DNA of 64,000 bases from Flavobacterium frigidarium DSM 17623 (GCF_000425505.1 NZ_AUDO01000016.1:1-64000); one strand, 5' to 3'; numbered from the stretch's first letter, positions 36,293-45,619 are shown. The notes: generated by a model from the letters alone, not told the origin. Made by a program: numbers and translations.

Positions 36293-37129
36293 TTATTTTA
36301 AGTCCAGCGTTAGCTTGAAAATATCACTTTCATTTTCGTTATTATCCTTGTCCTCGCATAGTAAAAACGTGATTTGTTTGCCGTCTTGCTTGTAGACTGT
36401 CAATCCTTCAAACTTATTTGTTGTCGAAATAGTCTTAGTGAAATCAATTTTCATAGATTCAATATCGATGCGACCAATGATGCTTCCTAAAATTTCACCA
36501 TCTTCGTAGGTTGATTTAGTGTTTTCGGCAGCGGCAAGAAAATACAGTTTGTCACCCACAATTAATCCATCTGTGAATGAAGTGCGAACACCTTTTAATT
36601 TGGGTAGTTTGTAATCGTTAGACATCAAAGCAAACTCTTGATCTAGTTTTTTTGCTTTTAAGGTGAGCACAGTATTTTTATTAGAATCATTAGTACCTCT
36701 ATTAAAAAAGTACCAAAATTCACCATCGTAACTAGCTCCCTCAAGATTAAAGTAGGTTTCCTTGATACTGGCAAAGCTTTGCATGATGGCATAAATATCG
36801 ACCATGTTATTTGTTTGAATTTTTTCTTTTTTGAGGAGGCTAAATTCAATCATGCGGTTGCGATTACTAGTAGACCCTGATCCAAAAATGTATAAACTAT
36901 CTTGGTAATGCGTTATGGATTCAAAATCAGGCTTGCTGATTTTTTCAATATTATCAGCAGGGTTTTGTAGCAAAGGATATTTTGCAAGATTGCTATTTTT
37001 TACATTGTACTCATATAGATAGCTGCTGTTATCACCTATAAGGTATAAAAGATCATTTTGATAAAATAAACCTGAAGCAGAGCCAATACCTATAATGTGA
37101 AATACTAACTCGAGTGTGAATTTTTTCAT
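36293..37129 (-). CDS. Beta-propeller-like protein of unknown function
   Basis: Unknown; resembles a flavobacterial family of about 280 residues, perhaps DUF6929, recalled from memory. The 278-residue protein shows repeated short beta motifs such as GIGSASGLFYQNDLLYLIGDNSSYLYEY, FESITHYQDSLYIFGSGSTSNRNRMIEFSL and FEGLTVYKQDGKQITFLLCEDKD, like phytase- or SdiA-regulated-type propellers. No clear signal peptide is present. ATG 37129 (MKKFTLEL) is chosen; the open frame extends 38 codons upstream but that stretch overlaps repeat copy C and is not coding-like. Confidence 0.6.
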   Translation of the reverse strand: MKKFTLELVFHIIGIGSASGLFYQNDLLYLIGDNSSYLYEYNVKNSNLAKYPLLQNPADNIEKISKPDFESITHYQDSLYIFGSGSTSNRNRMIEFSLLKKEKIQTNNMVDIYAIMQSFASIKETYFNLEGASYDGEFWYFFNRGTNDSNKNTVLTLKAKKLDQEFALMSNDYKLPKLKGVRTSFTDGLIVGDKLYFLAAAENTKSTYEDGEILGSIIGRIDIESMKIDFTKTISTTNKFEGLTVYKQDGKQITFLLCEDKDNNENESDIFKLTLDLK

Positions 37130-37156
37130 GGAAGAAGATGTTGAATGCAGGGAGCT

Positions 37157-37195
37157 TAGCCCAGATTGAAATGAAAATAGATTGCAGTGAAATGC
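37157..37195 (+). repeat. Dispersed repeat, copy C (collapsed)
   Basis: TAGCCCAGATTGAAATGA matches the left end of copy D (53383-53457, minus strand) with three mismatches over 22 bases, and GATTGCAGTGAAATGC matches its right part with three or four mismatches over 16. The central hairpin is missing, leaving the two ends one base apart. It sits 28 bp before the start codon of the minus-strand propeller-like gene. Confidence 0.6.
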
Positions 37196-37340
37196 TTTTT
37201 TTATAGGGAATGCAGAGCGACTAAAAGAAGCTCCTGCAGTCACAAATAAAATTGCATTTTAACAAAAATCTATTGCAATGTAAAGCTGGAAATTGCTACA
37301 CAAAAATACTATATTTACTTTAATTAATAATTTATATACT

Positions 37341-38222
37341 ATGAAATCAATAGATCCAAAGAATTTTAAGGTTGTTGCACCTATTAAATTAGCTGATATA
37401 CCCACAGAATTAGATGTAGATGCAAGTGATGATGCTAAAGAAGATAAATTAGACGGCGTGCGTGAAAAATTGAGCGAATTGCAAGATGTAATGTATGCGC
37501 ACAATCGTTATGGAGTTTTGATTTGTTTGCAAGGAATGGATACCTCGGGTAAGGATAGTTTGATACGTGAAGTTTTTAAAGAGTTTAATCCGCGTGGTGT
37601 GGTGGTGAGTAGTTTTAAGACTCCAAATTCTACTGAGCTAGAGCATGATTATTTATGGAGACATTATCTTGCTTTGCCAGAGAAAGGGAAGTTTGCAATT
37701 TTTAATCGAACGCACTACGAAAATGTATTAGTGACTCGTGTGCATCCCGAATATATCTTAAACGAAAATTTGCCTGGAATAGAAAGTGTAGACGATATCA
37801 AGCCACAGTTTTGGGACAACCGTATGGAACAAATCAATAATTTTGAGAAGCACATTACTCAAAACGGTACAATTGTGATGAAATTTTATTTTCATTTGAG
37901 TAAAAATGAACAACGCAAACGTCTCTTAAGAAGACTTGAGAAAGAGGATCATAACTGGAAATTTTCTGTAGGAGATTTGAAAGAGAGAGAACGCTGGGAT
38001 GATTATATGAAATATTATGAAGAAGCAATTAACAGCACGGCTACTGAAAATGCGCCTTGGTACATAATCCCTTCAGATGATAAGGATATGGCGCGTTATA
38101 TTGTGGCAGAAATTATATGGCAAGAGATGAAACAATACACTGATATTCAGGAGCCAGAACTAGATGAGAAAGTAAAAAAGAATATTGAAGAATATAAAGA
38201 GCAATTAGCGAAAGAAGAATAA
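37341..38222 (+). CDS. Polyphosphate kinase 2 family protein (class I)
   Basis: PPK2 enzymes transfer phosphate between polyphosphate and nucleotides. The 293-residue single-domain protein has Walker A GMDTSGKDS, the run FKTPNSTELEHDYLWRHYLALPEKG, the Walker B region FNRTHYENVLVTRVHPE and the lid arginines in LSKNEQRKRLLRRLEKEDHNWKFS. The one-domain form usually phosphorylates ADP or GDP from polyphosphate. ATG 37341 (MKSIDPKNF) is preferred to an upstream in-frame TTG. A PhoX-like lipoprotein gene follows after 126 bp, so the context is phosphate metabolism. Confidence 0.93.
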   Translation: MKSIDPKNFKVVAPIKLADIPTELDVDASDDAKEDKLDGVREKLSELQDVMYAHNRYGVLICLQGMDTSGKDSLIREVFKEFNPRGVVVSSFKTPNSTELEHDYLWRHYLALPEKGKFAIFNRTHYENVLVTRVHPEYILNENLPGIESVDDIKPQFWDNRMEQINNFEKHITQNGTIVMKFYFHLSKNEQRKRLLRRLEKEDHNWKFSVGDLKERERWDDYMKYYEEAINSTATENAPWYIIPSDDKDMARYIVAEIIWQEMKQYTDIQEPELDEKVKKNIEEYKEQLAKEE

Positions 38223-38348
38223 TACAAGGTTAAGAAATTATTTAAATTAGATTGTTTTGCGCTATTTTATTTACATTTTAATAATCTGTTGTTTGTGTCT
38301 TGTTAAAGTTGGGTATGTTTCTTTGCATCGAACTCAAAAACAAACCAA

Positions 38349-39791
38349 ATGAAAAAAATTATTCTTCCGTTGTTATTTTTATCAACGTTGATTTCGTGTA
38401 ACAATGAAGACGCAACAGCAAAAACTGAAGTAGTATTAGCTGAACAATCTACCACTCCAGTTTTATTAAAAAAGAAAGCAGGATTTGAAAATTTAGAATT
38501 ATTCTCTTTGATAAGCTCTGATGATGTTTTACCAGCAAGTCCTAATTTTGTATTTGGAGGATCAGCAGATGGATCTGGATTATTGAAAAATGCCGATGGT
38601 ACGTTTACTTTCTTAGTGAATAATGAAGATAATTTCTCGGTATCAAGAATTACACTAGATAAAACATTCAAACCTGTAAAAGGAGAATATTTGTTGAACT
38701 CAAATGGAGGAACGTGGAGGTTGTGTGGTGCTACAATGGCAACACCTGCTGAACACGGTTTTGGACCGTTGTATTTAACATGTGGTGAATCTGGTCAAGA
38801 ATCACGCACGCATGGATTAGATCCTTATGCAGATGCAGGAACTAATGGTGTTTCTAGAGAATTGCCAGGTTTAGGACGTTTAAGTGCTGAGAATGCGTTG
38901 CCATTAAAAGCCACTGCGTTTGCGGGTAAAACAGTTATTGTTATTGGGGATGATGACTCTGGAACTTATGGAGGTCAATTATTTATGTATGTTGCTGACA
39001 AAGTAGGTGACCTTGCTAATGGATCGCTATATATGATGAAAAGAAACGATGACAACCAGAGAGAGAAAGACATGGTTGCTAATCAAAACTACGAAGTTTC
39101 ATTTGTTAAAATCTTAAACCATACCACTTTAACAGGAGCTCAAATCAATGCTTCGGTAAATACTTTGAAAGCGATTAAATTTGGTCGTGTAGAGGATTTA
39201 GATTACCGCAAAGGGGGCAAAGATGCTGATCGCGAAATCTACTTTAACGTAACAGGTCAAAATACATCAGGAACAAATGCTGATGCTTCTAGAACAAAAT
39301 ACGGTAGAGTGTACAAATTAAACTTAAATGCAAATGATCCACTTAAAGGAACATTACAAGTTTTATTAGACGGAGATGATCGTACAGGAATTGCAGGTAA
39401 ATTCCAGAATCCTGATAATATATGTGTGACTAAAAACTATGTATATGTACAAGAAGATGCTAACGGTTATGGTGATGAAACACATGATGGTTACATTTAT
39501 CAATACAACATTGCTACAAAACAGTTGAAAGTAGTATTTGAATTAGATCACCGTCGTACTGCTGCTGATGCTGCAAAATACAATGTGGGTGGAACATCAG
39601 GTTTTGGAGAATGGGAATACGGTGCTTTAATAGATGTATCAGAGCAATTAGGAATTGATGATACTTTTTTATTAAGTGTACAACCACACACCTGGACAGG
39701 AGATAAGTACAAGGGAGTAGATGGAGGATCAGGTCGTCCTAATGAAAATCAAGCAAGTCAAATTGTTTTGATCAAAGGATTAGCTAGATAA
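38349..39791 (+). CDS. PhoX/DUF839-like lipoprotein
   Basis: The 480-residue protein begins with a lipoprotein signal (LLFLSTLISCNNED, lipobox Cys 17). The mature part resembles the DUF839/PhoX propeller family: FLVNNEDNFSVSRITLD, then LTCGESGQESRTHGLDPY and FQNPDNICVTKNYVYVQEDANG near the C-terminus. PhoX enzymes are Ca/Fe-dependent alkaline phosphatases. I cannot confirm every metal ligand, so phosphatase activity is a hypothesis supported by the PPK2 gene upstream. A terminator at 39812-39848 separates it from the peroxidase gene. Confidence 0.7.
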   Translation: MKKIILPLLFLSTLISCNNEDATAKTEVVLAEQSTTPVLLKKKAGFENLELFSLISSDDVLPASPNFVFGGSADGSGLLKNADGTFTFLVNNEDNFSVSRITLDKTFKPVKGEYLLNSNGGTWRLCGATMATPAEHGFGPLYLTCGESGQESRTHGLDPYADAGTNGVSRELPGLGRLSAENALPLKATAFAGKTVIVIGDDDSGTYGGQLFMYVADKVGDLANGSLYMMKRNDDNQREKDMVANQNYEVSFVKILNHTTLTGAQINASVNTLKAIKFGRVEDLDYRKGGKDADREIYFNVTGQNTSGTNADASRTKYGRVYKLNLNANDPLKGTLQVLLDGDDRTGIAGKFQNPDNICVTKNYVYVQEDANGYGDETHDGYIYQYNIATKQLKVVFELDHRRTAADAAKYNVGGTSGFGEWEYGALIDVSEQLGIDDTFLLSVQPHTWTGDKYKGVDGGSGRPNENQASQIVLIKGLAR

Positions 39792-39811
39792 TCAATCTTA
39801 TATTAAAAAAT

Positions 39812-39848
39812 AAGGCCTACGGTTTCTTGATTGAAACCGGGGCTTTTG
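39812..39848 (+). terminator. Intrinsic terminator after the PhoX-like gene
   Basis: GGTTTC pairs with GAAACC around TTGATT, extended by the imperfect outer AAGGCC/GGGGCTT pairing, then a T-rich run. The structure would reduce but need not abolish read-through into the peroxidase gene 35 bp later. Confidence 0.75.
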
Positions 39849-39882
39849 GTTTATATAAAAACCGCTAGTTGTAGTACATATT

Positions 39883-41640
39883 ATGAAAAAATACTTTCCT
39901 TTATTTTTATTGTTTGTTATGTTCTCTTGTCAAAAAGAGGAAAAATCAGTCCAAATCAATGCGCTTTTTAAAGCAGATATTGAGTTGGTCCTAAAAGAGG
40001 TTTCGCTATTGCAAAAAGGAATCTCGTCTAATCAAAGTCAGTTACAATTACAACAACAATTTCTCAAAGCGCACGAGCAGTATAAAACAATTGAATTGCT
40101 TAGCGAATATTATTTTCCATCAGTGACTAAAGCAGTAAACGGACCTGCAATTCCGGAATTTGAAGAAAACGATGGCAAAGTGATTGCTCCGGAAGGTTTT
40201 CAGGTGATAGAAGAGCTATTGTTTCCTACTTATGAAACGCAGTCAAAAGAAGAACTTTTAAAACAAATAGGAATTCTAACAGCAAATTTAAAACGTATTG
40301 CCTCTATAGCCAAGACAAACACCTTGACTGATTCCCATGTTTTTGATGCCATGCGATTAGAGGTTTTTAGAATTATTACTTTAGGAATTACTGGGTTTGA
40401 TTCGCCAGTGGCTAACAATTCCATCCCAGAAGTTATCCCCGCTTTGCAGACCATTCAGCGTTATTATACTGTTTATGATAATGAAAGCGAAGAAGGAAAG
40501 AAACTATCAAAGTTAATTGAAAACGGAATTAAAAGTGCGAAGAGTAACACCAACTTTGATCATTTTGATCGTGCAGCTTTTATTTTGAATGTGGGGAATC
40601 CTTTGAGTCGCGGGTTGTATCAAGCGCAATTAACATTAAATATTCCTGTTTTTGATGAGGTACGTGGTTTAAAGACAAATGCCGCTACCTTATTCGAAAA
40701 AAATGCTTTTGATGCTGAAGCTTTTTCAGGATTTCTAGATTATAAAACAACTCCTGAGAAAATTGCCTTAGGTAAAATGTTGTTTAACGATCCTATTTTA
40801 TCCGGTGATAATAGTAGATCGTGTGCTTCCTGTCATCATGAAGACAAAGCCTTTACCGATGGATTAGAAAAAGCAACCTCGTTTAACGGAAAAGCGTATG
40901 TAAAAAGAAACACGCCTACATTGAGTAACATTGCTTTTCAAAGAACATTTTTTGGTGATTCTCGTGTCAATTATCTAGAAGATCAAGCGGTAGCCGTGAT
41001 TACAAATGAAGAAGAAATGCACGGCGATATGGATGCGGCAGCGCTGGAAATTAAGAAAAATAAAGTTTATGTAGCCAAATTTAAAAGTGCATTTCCAAAG
41101 AAACAAATAAGCGCCTTTGAGATAAAAAATGCATTGGGATCATATATTCGTTCGTTAAGTAATTACGACGCTAAGTTTGATAGATACATGCGTGCCGAAA
41201 CTACTTTTACGGCAGATGAAAAGGCAGGTTTTAATCTTTTTGCAGGTAAAGCTAAATGTGCCAGCTGTCATTTTATTCCTTTGACAAACGGAACTGCTCC
41301 ACCACATTTTGATAGATCTGAAAGTGAAGTACTAGGAGTTCCTGATAAAAGCGGCAAACTAGATGGCGACTTAGGAAAATTTTTAATTTCGAATGCTCCA
41401 ATGCATAAAAACTCCTTTAAAACGCCAACAATTAGAAACATCACTTTAACGGCGCCATACATGCACAACGGCGTTTATCAAACATTAGAAGAAGTGATTG
41501 ATTTTTATGAAGAAGGTGGAGGAGCAGGTCTCGGATTCAATTTAGAAAATCAAACGCTACCCACAGACAAGCTAAATTTAAGTGATTTAGAAAAAAAGCA
41601 GTTGATTGCTTTCATGAAAACACTTACTGATATTAAGTAA
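39883..41640 (+). CDS. Imelysin-like domain fused to a di-haem cytochrome-c peroxidase
   Basis: The 585-residue lipoprotein (lipobox Cys 16 in FVMFSCQKEE) has two parts. Residues about 25-260 are helical and imelysin-like: PEGFQVIEELLFP lies where imelysins have the GxHxxE motif, with Gln in place of His, and RLEVFRIITLGITGFDSP is characteristic. Residues about 290-583 are a MauG/CcpA-type peroxidase with two CxxCH haem sites (C314-ASCH and C459-ASCH) and the FKTPTIRNITLTAPYMHNGVYQTLEEV run. Peroxide reduction in the periplasm is likely; the fused domain suggests coupling to iron. Confidence 0.85.
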   Translation: MKKYFPLFLLFVMFSCQKEEKSVQINALFKADIELVLKEVSLLQKGISSNQSQLQLQQQFLKAHEQYKTIELLSEYYFPSVTKAVNGPAIPEFEENDGKVIAPEGFQVIEELLFPTYETQSKEELLKQIGILTANLKRIASIAKTNTLTDSHVFDAMRLEVFRIITLGITGFDSPVANNSIPEVIPALQTIQRYYTVYDNESEEGKKLSKLIENGIKSAKSNTNFDHFDRAAFILNVGNPLSRGLYQAQLTLNIPVFDEVRGLKTNAATLFEKNAFDAEAFSGFLDYKTTPEKIALGKMLFNDPILSGDNSRSCASCHHEDKAFTDGLEKATSFNGKAYVKRNTPTLSNIAFQRTFFGDSRVNYLEDQAVAVITNEEEMHGDMDAAALEIKKNKVYVAKFKSAFPKKQISAFEIKNALGSYIRSLSNYDAKFDRYMRAETTFTADEKAGFNLFAGKAKCASCHFIPLTNGTAPPHFDRSESEVLGVPDKSGKLDGDLGKFLISNAPMHKNSFKTPTIRNITLTAPYMHNGVYQTLEEVIDFYEEGGGAGLGFNLENQTLPTDKLNLSDLEKKQLIAFMKTLTDIK

Positions 41641-41652
41641 TTTATTTCCCAA

Positions 41653-41688
41653 AAAAAAAAGGCTCTGAAGTGATTCAGAGCCTTTTTG
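41653..41688. terminator. Bidirectional intrinsic terminator
   Basis: GGCTCTGAA pairs with TTCAGAGCC around GTGA, flanked by ten A and five T. It lies between the peroxidase gene and the convergent catalase gene. Confidence 0.92.
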
Positions 41689-41697
41689 GTTTTATAA

Positions 41698-43848
41698 TTA
41701 TGCTTTTGGTTCACGTTCCCAAAAACGGTGTTGTGCCAATGCAGAAATATATTCTTGAGCATTGCTATTATCATTTTTACTGATGATAATTCCGTTGTCT
41801 TTATTTTTTTTATCATCTAATGGAATCATAGTTTCCTTGATAAAGTCTTTTATGTTTTCGCCAAAACCAATCACTTTACAATGTTTGTACGATTCATTGA
41901 TAAACTCAATCACATCTGGTGTATTGTCTTTAAAATCAAACTGGGCATTTGCCGGAATATAAACACTGTCAAACAATACCGAAGCTGCGATTAGCAAACT
42001 TTGATCAACAGGGATTTCGGTTCCCTTGTCTGTTTTAATTGTTCCTAGATGAGGTGCAATAATTTTTGCCATAGCACCTTTATCTTCCAATGCTTTTTTC
42101 ATACTGTTTAGTGCTTCTTCGTTCACACCATCAGTACAAATGAATGCCACTTGTCTCGTTTCGATGGTATCGTTGTTTTCTTTACTTTTCAACATGCTTA
42201 AAGCATCAGAACTAGCCACACTTGGTTTTTTAATTACCGTTTCTTGATCTGGATTTGGATCTGCAGAAACACCATGGTTTAAAGGTTTTTGTGGAGATTT
42301 TGGTACTTCCATTCCCAAACCTTCAGCAACTTTCTTAGCCAAGGTCTCGTCAACAATAGACAAGAAACCTAGCATACGCACACGAATTTCTTCGGTGTCT
42401 ACTTTTCCTAATTCAAAACGGAATGCTTTGATAATATGATTCTGTTCTACAGCAGTCATACTATTAAAGAAAAGTGTTGCTTGACTAAAGTGGTCAGAAA
42501 AACTTTTACTTCTTTCTCTCACTTTGTGCGCGTCAATTCTTTCGTTAAAACTTTCAAATCCACCTTGATCAGCTTTTGCTTGAAAAGGACAACCACCACC
42601 TAATGAATTAGGATGGTAACTAGTACGACCTGGATTAATTTGCTGACGCATATGGCCGTCGCGCTGGTTGTTATGAACTTCGTTTATCGATCTATTAATT
42701 GGTATTTCGTGAAAATTAGGACTACCTAATCTTGAAAGCTGTGTATCCGTGTAGGAGAACAAACGTCCTTGTAAAAGTGGGTCATTTGTAAAATCGATTC
42801 CAGGAACAATATGTCCTGGGTGAAAAGCTACTTGTTCTGTTTCGGCAAAAAAGTTGTCTGGATTTCTATTTAAAACCATGCGACCAATTTTCATCACAGG
42901 TACTAATTCTTCAGGAACTAATTTTGTAGGATCTAGTAAATCAAAATCAAATTTGTGTTCGTCAGCTTCAGGAATTAATTGCACACCCAATTCCCACTCC
43001 GGGAAATTTCCATTTTCAATAGCTTCCCATAAATCTTGACGGTGAAAATCAGAGTTTTTACCCGATATTTTTTGAGCTTCATCCCATAATACACCGTGAA
43101 TTCCTAATTTTGGTTTCCAATGAAACTTTACAAAATGAGATTCGTTTTGTGCATTGATGAAACGGAAGGTATGGACACCAAAACCTTCCATCATACGTAA
43201 ACTTCTAGGAATAGCACGGTCAGACATGGCCCACATTACATGGTGCATAGACTCTGGCATCAAAGAAATAAAATCCCAAAAAGTATCGTGTGCTGACGCA
43301 GCTTGCGGAATTTCGTTGTGCGGTTCTGGTTTTACTGCGTGAATTAAATCAGGGAATTTAATTGCATCTTGGATAAAGAAAACAGGCATGTTGTTTCCCA
43401 CAAGGTCGTAATTTCCTTCTTTAGTATAAAACTTCACAGAGAAGCCACGAACGTCTCTTGCTAAATCAGTCGAACCTCTCGATCCTGCTACTGTAGAGAA
43501 ACGGGTAAAGACTGGCGTTTTGATCTTTGGATCCTGTAAAAAGCCTGCTTTTGTATACTTCTCCATAGATTCATATACTTCAAAGTAACCATGCGCCGCC
43601 GAACCTCTTGCATGAACAATTCTTTCAGGGATGCGCTCATGATCAAAATGAGTAATTTTTTCTCTTAAAATAAAATCTTCTAAAAGTGATGGACCGCGGC
43701 TTCCCGCTTTAAGTGAGTTAGTGTCATCGTTGATCAACAGCCCTTGATCAGTGTTCATTAATTGATCAGTAGACTCGGTGGTGTTTCTTTTTAAATCCTC
43801 TAATTTGGCATTAGAAGGTTCTTGTGGTTTGTTTGCTTTGTCTTTCAT
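41698..43848 (-). CDS. katE: Large-subunit catalase (KatE/HPII type)
   Basis: Clade 2 haem catalase of 716 residues that disproportionates hydrogen peroxide. The core has the distal histidine in VHARGSAAHG (HERIPERIVHARG), the asparagine in the QDAIKFPDLIHAVKPEP run, and the proximal tyrosine in RLFSYTDTQLSRLG. The last ~150 residues form the flavodoxin/GATase1-like domain (TRQVAFICTDGVNEEALNSMKKALE) found only in large catalases. No OxyR or PerR-type gene is adjacent; a Fur-family regulator lies at 57442. Together with the peroxidase and peroxiredoxin it marks peroxide defence. Confidence 0.97.
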   Translation of the reverse strand: MKDKANKPQEPSNAKLEDLKRNTTESTDQLMNTDQGLLINDDTNSLKAGSRGPSLLEDFILREKITHFDHERIPERIVHARGSAAHGYFEVYESMEKYTKAGFLQDPKIKTPVFTRFSTVAGSRGSTDLARDVRGFSVKFYTKEGNYDLVGNNMPVFFIQDAIKFPDLIHAVKPEPHNEIPQAASAHDTFWDFISLMPESMHHVMWAMSDRAIPRSLRMMEGFGVHTFRFINAQNESHFVKFHWKPKLGIHGVLWDEAQKISGKNSDFHRQDLWEAIENGNFPEWELGVQLIPEADEHKFDFDLLDPTKLVPEELVPVMKIGRMVLNRNPDNFFAETEQVAFHPGHIVPGIDFTNDPLLQGRLFSYTDTQLSRLGSPNFHEIPINRSINEVHNNQRDGHMRQQINPGRTSYHPNSLGGGCPFQAKADQGGFESFNERIDAHKVRERSKSFSDHFSQATLFFNSMTAVEQNHIIKAFRFELGKVDTEEIRVRMLGFLSIVDETLAKKVAEGLGMEVPKSPQKPLNHGVSADPNPDQETVIKKPSVASSDALSMLKSKENNDTIETRQVAFICTDGVNEEALNSMKKALEDKGAMAKIIAPHLGTIKTDKGTEIPVDQSLLIAASVLFDSVYIPANAQFDFKDNTPDVIEFINESYKHCKVIGFGENIKDFIKETMIPLDDKKNKDNGIIISKNDNSNAQEYISALAQHRFWEREPKA

Positions 43849-43890
43849 GATAGTTTGTTTAATTGTTGTTTTTTACTATAGTGTCTCCAC

Positions 43891-44631
43891 TTAACTAGTT
43901 GCTTTTTTATGTACGAGATCTTTCATCATTTGTGCATTAATAATTCCTGCTTCACTTGCAGTATTATTAAAATAGATGAAAGCCTTTTTCTTGTTTTCGT
44001 GTAGTTCTAATTGGTACTTTATAAAGTCAATCTCTTTCTCAGTATATTTCGAATAAAATAATTGCTTGTTTCCGTGTAGTCGTAGATATTGAATAGGTGA
44101 TTGCGTCACAATATGTTGTGGTAAACTAGGATGACTTACACTACAAAACGAGATGTTTCTACTCGTAAGTTTGTGAATCACTTCGTCATTCCACCAACTT
44201 TCATGACGAAATTCTACCACATTATCAAAAGTGGCATTCAAGTTTCTAAGTACGCTATATAAATTTTCAGGCGTGAAGGTGTAACTAGGAGGGAACTGAA
44301 ATAAAATACAACCCAGTTTCTCTTTTAAACCTTCCTTACAAAGAGTGTAGAATTCGCTTATGCGTTCCTCACAATCTTTTAGTTTTTTAAGATGGGTGAT
44401 TTCTTTCGGTACTTTGACAGAGTAAATGAAATTACTCGGACTTCTATTGTACCAGTTTTCCATAATTTTTGCCGTTGGAAATTTATAAAATGTGGCATTG
44501 ATTTCGAAACTATCGAAATGCTGGCTGTAGTGATTGAACCATTCTTTTGAAGGGAGTTCTTCTGGATAAAAAACAGAAACCCATTTTTTATTATAATAAC
44601 TAGAACATCCAATTTTGATAATTTTTTCCAT
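43891..44631 (-). CDS. DUF72 family protein
   Basis: The 246-residue protein is a DUF72 (YecE-like) TIM-barrel: KIGCSSYYNKKWVSVFYPEELPSKEW at the N-terminus, EINATFYKFPT, FIYSVKVPKEITHLKKL, LGCILFQFPPSYTF, EFRHESWW, and AFIYFNNTASEAGIINA at the C-terminus. The biochemical function of the family is unknown. The gene is 42 bp upstream of katE on the same strand, so the two may be co-transcribed, as if this protein served a stress function. Confidence 0.92.
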   Translation of the reverse strand: MEKIIKIGCSSYYNKKWVSVFYPEELPSKEWFNHYSQHFDSFEINATFYKFPTAKIMENWYNRSPSNFIYSVKVPKEITHLKKLKDCEERISEFYTLCKEGLKEKLGCILFQFPPSYTFTPENLYSVLRNLNATFDNVVEFRHESWWNDEVIHKLTSRNISFCSVSHPSLPQHIVTQSPIQYLRLHGNKQLFYSKYTEKEIDFIKYQLELHENKKKAFIYFNNTASEAGIINAQMMKDLVHKKATS

Positions 44632-44944
44632 TGCTTGAAATTAAAAAGCTAAGATTGCGTGCGGAGTACCCACTTGATTGTAATTTTTGAATTTAATCTA
44701 ATTGTCAGAAGATATATTTTCGAAAAAAAAATCATTTACAAGCCCTTATATTTGATAATAAATAGAAGTGTAAATTGTGGTAACTTATAATTGCTACGCG
44801 TAAAATTAAGAAGATTACAAGCGAATATTTTATGGGATTATTATAATATGTTATGATATAATAACTTGTATTTCAATGTGCTATGATGCTGCTTTTTGCT
44901 AATTGAATAAACCGATTGATTGAAAATTGACTAAATTTATTACA
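44632..44944. other. Intergenic region without a gene
   Basis: About 310 bp of very AT-rich sequence with no convincing frame on either strand. A plus-strand TATATTTG (44747-44754) matches the -7 consensus but points into non-coding DNA; it could begin a small RNA or be a chance match. No tRNA-like fold was recognised. Confidence 0.5.
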
Positions 44945-44980
44945 ATAAAAAAGCAGTACTAGGATTGCTCCTAATACTGC
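44945..44980 (-). terminator. Terminator of the outer-membrane protein gene
   Basis: GCAGTACTAGGA and TCCTAATACTGC form a 12-bp stem with one mismatch around TTGC. On the minus strand it is followed by a T run (A run at 44947-44952 on the plus strand). Confidence 0.85.
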
Positions 44981-45021
44981 CATTTAAATAGTAGATAAAA
45001 TCAATTACCTAGAATATATTT

Positions 45022-45591
45022 TTATAGTTTGAATCCGTAAGCTAAACGAACTCCTACTTGCCCAACACCTCTTCCATCAGCTAAACCATTATTCATTTTT
45101 CTGAAATCATTGTAGTGCTCGTAGTGAACTGATACATCAACGTATTTAGTTGCATACCCAATACTTGGAGAAAGTAATAATGATGTTTGATGGTATCCAT
45201 TAGACACTGCAAATGCAGCTCCAGCTTCACCCATTACATAGAATGAATCACCTAAAACGAAAGCTTTGAAACCCGCTTTTGCAGGAATAAATCCTAAATC
45301 TTTACCTTCTGTTTCACCAGGAAATGCATCACCTTTGCTCACAAATAAGTTTGTGTATCCTGTAGTTAATGTTAAAGAGTATTTTTGAGACAAATCATAT
45401 TGTAATCTCACATCTCCACCTACAGCTAATTTATAAGGATCATTAACAGCGTAACCTACGTTAGCTCCAATTCCTAAACGGAATCCTTGATCATAGTTTG
45501 ATGCAGCGGTATCTTGTGCAGAAGATGCATTAGAGAAAAATGCTGAAATAGCTAATACTAATAGAGTTTTAATTTTTGTTGTAGTTTTCAT
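45022..45591 (-). CDS. Outer-membrane beta-barrel protein
   Basis: The 189-residue protein has a signal peptide (MKTTTKIKTLLVLAISAFFSNASSAQ) and then alternating beta strands rich in Gly, Tyr and aromatic residues (FRLGIGANVGYAVND, VRLQYDLSQKYSLTLTTGYT, VDVSVHYEHYND), ending VGVRLAYGFKL with the C-terminal aromatic-hydrophobic strand. This fits an eight-stranded OmpW/OmpX-like or PorT-like small barrel. The function is unknown. A dyad and -7 box upstream (45620-45665) suggest regulation. It stands as a single gene with its own terminator. Confidence 0.8.
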   Translation of the reverse strand: MKTTTKIKTLLVLAISAFFSNASSAQDTAASNYDQGFRLGIGANVGYAVNDPYKLAVGGDVRLQYDLSQKYSLTLTTGYTNLFVSKGDAFPGETEGKDLGFIPAKAGFKAFVLGDSFYVMGEAGAAFAVSNGYHQTSLLLSPSIGYATKYVDVSVHYEHYNDFRKMNNGLADGRGVGQVGVRLAYGFKL

Positions 45592-45619
45592 GTAAATTAA
45601 TTTTTGTTATTTTAATTGG

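Noticed and set aside
37130..37243. N-terminal extension of the propeller-like gene
   Set aside because: It overlaps repeat copy C and has no coding character; ATG 37129 fits better.
44747..44754. Plus-strand -7 box in the gap before the beta-barrel gene as sign of a small RNA
   Set aside because: Single TAnnTTTG matches occur by chance in AT-rich DNA and no RNA structure or terminator on that strand follows it clearly.
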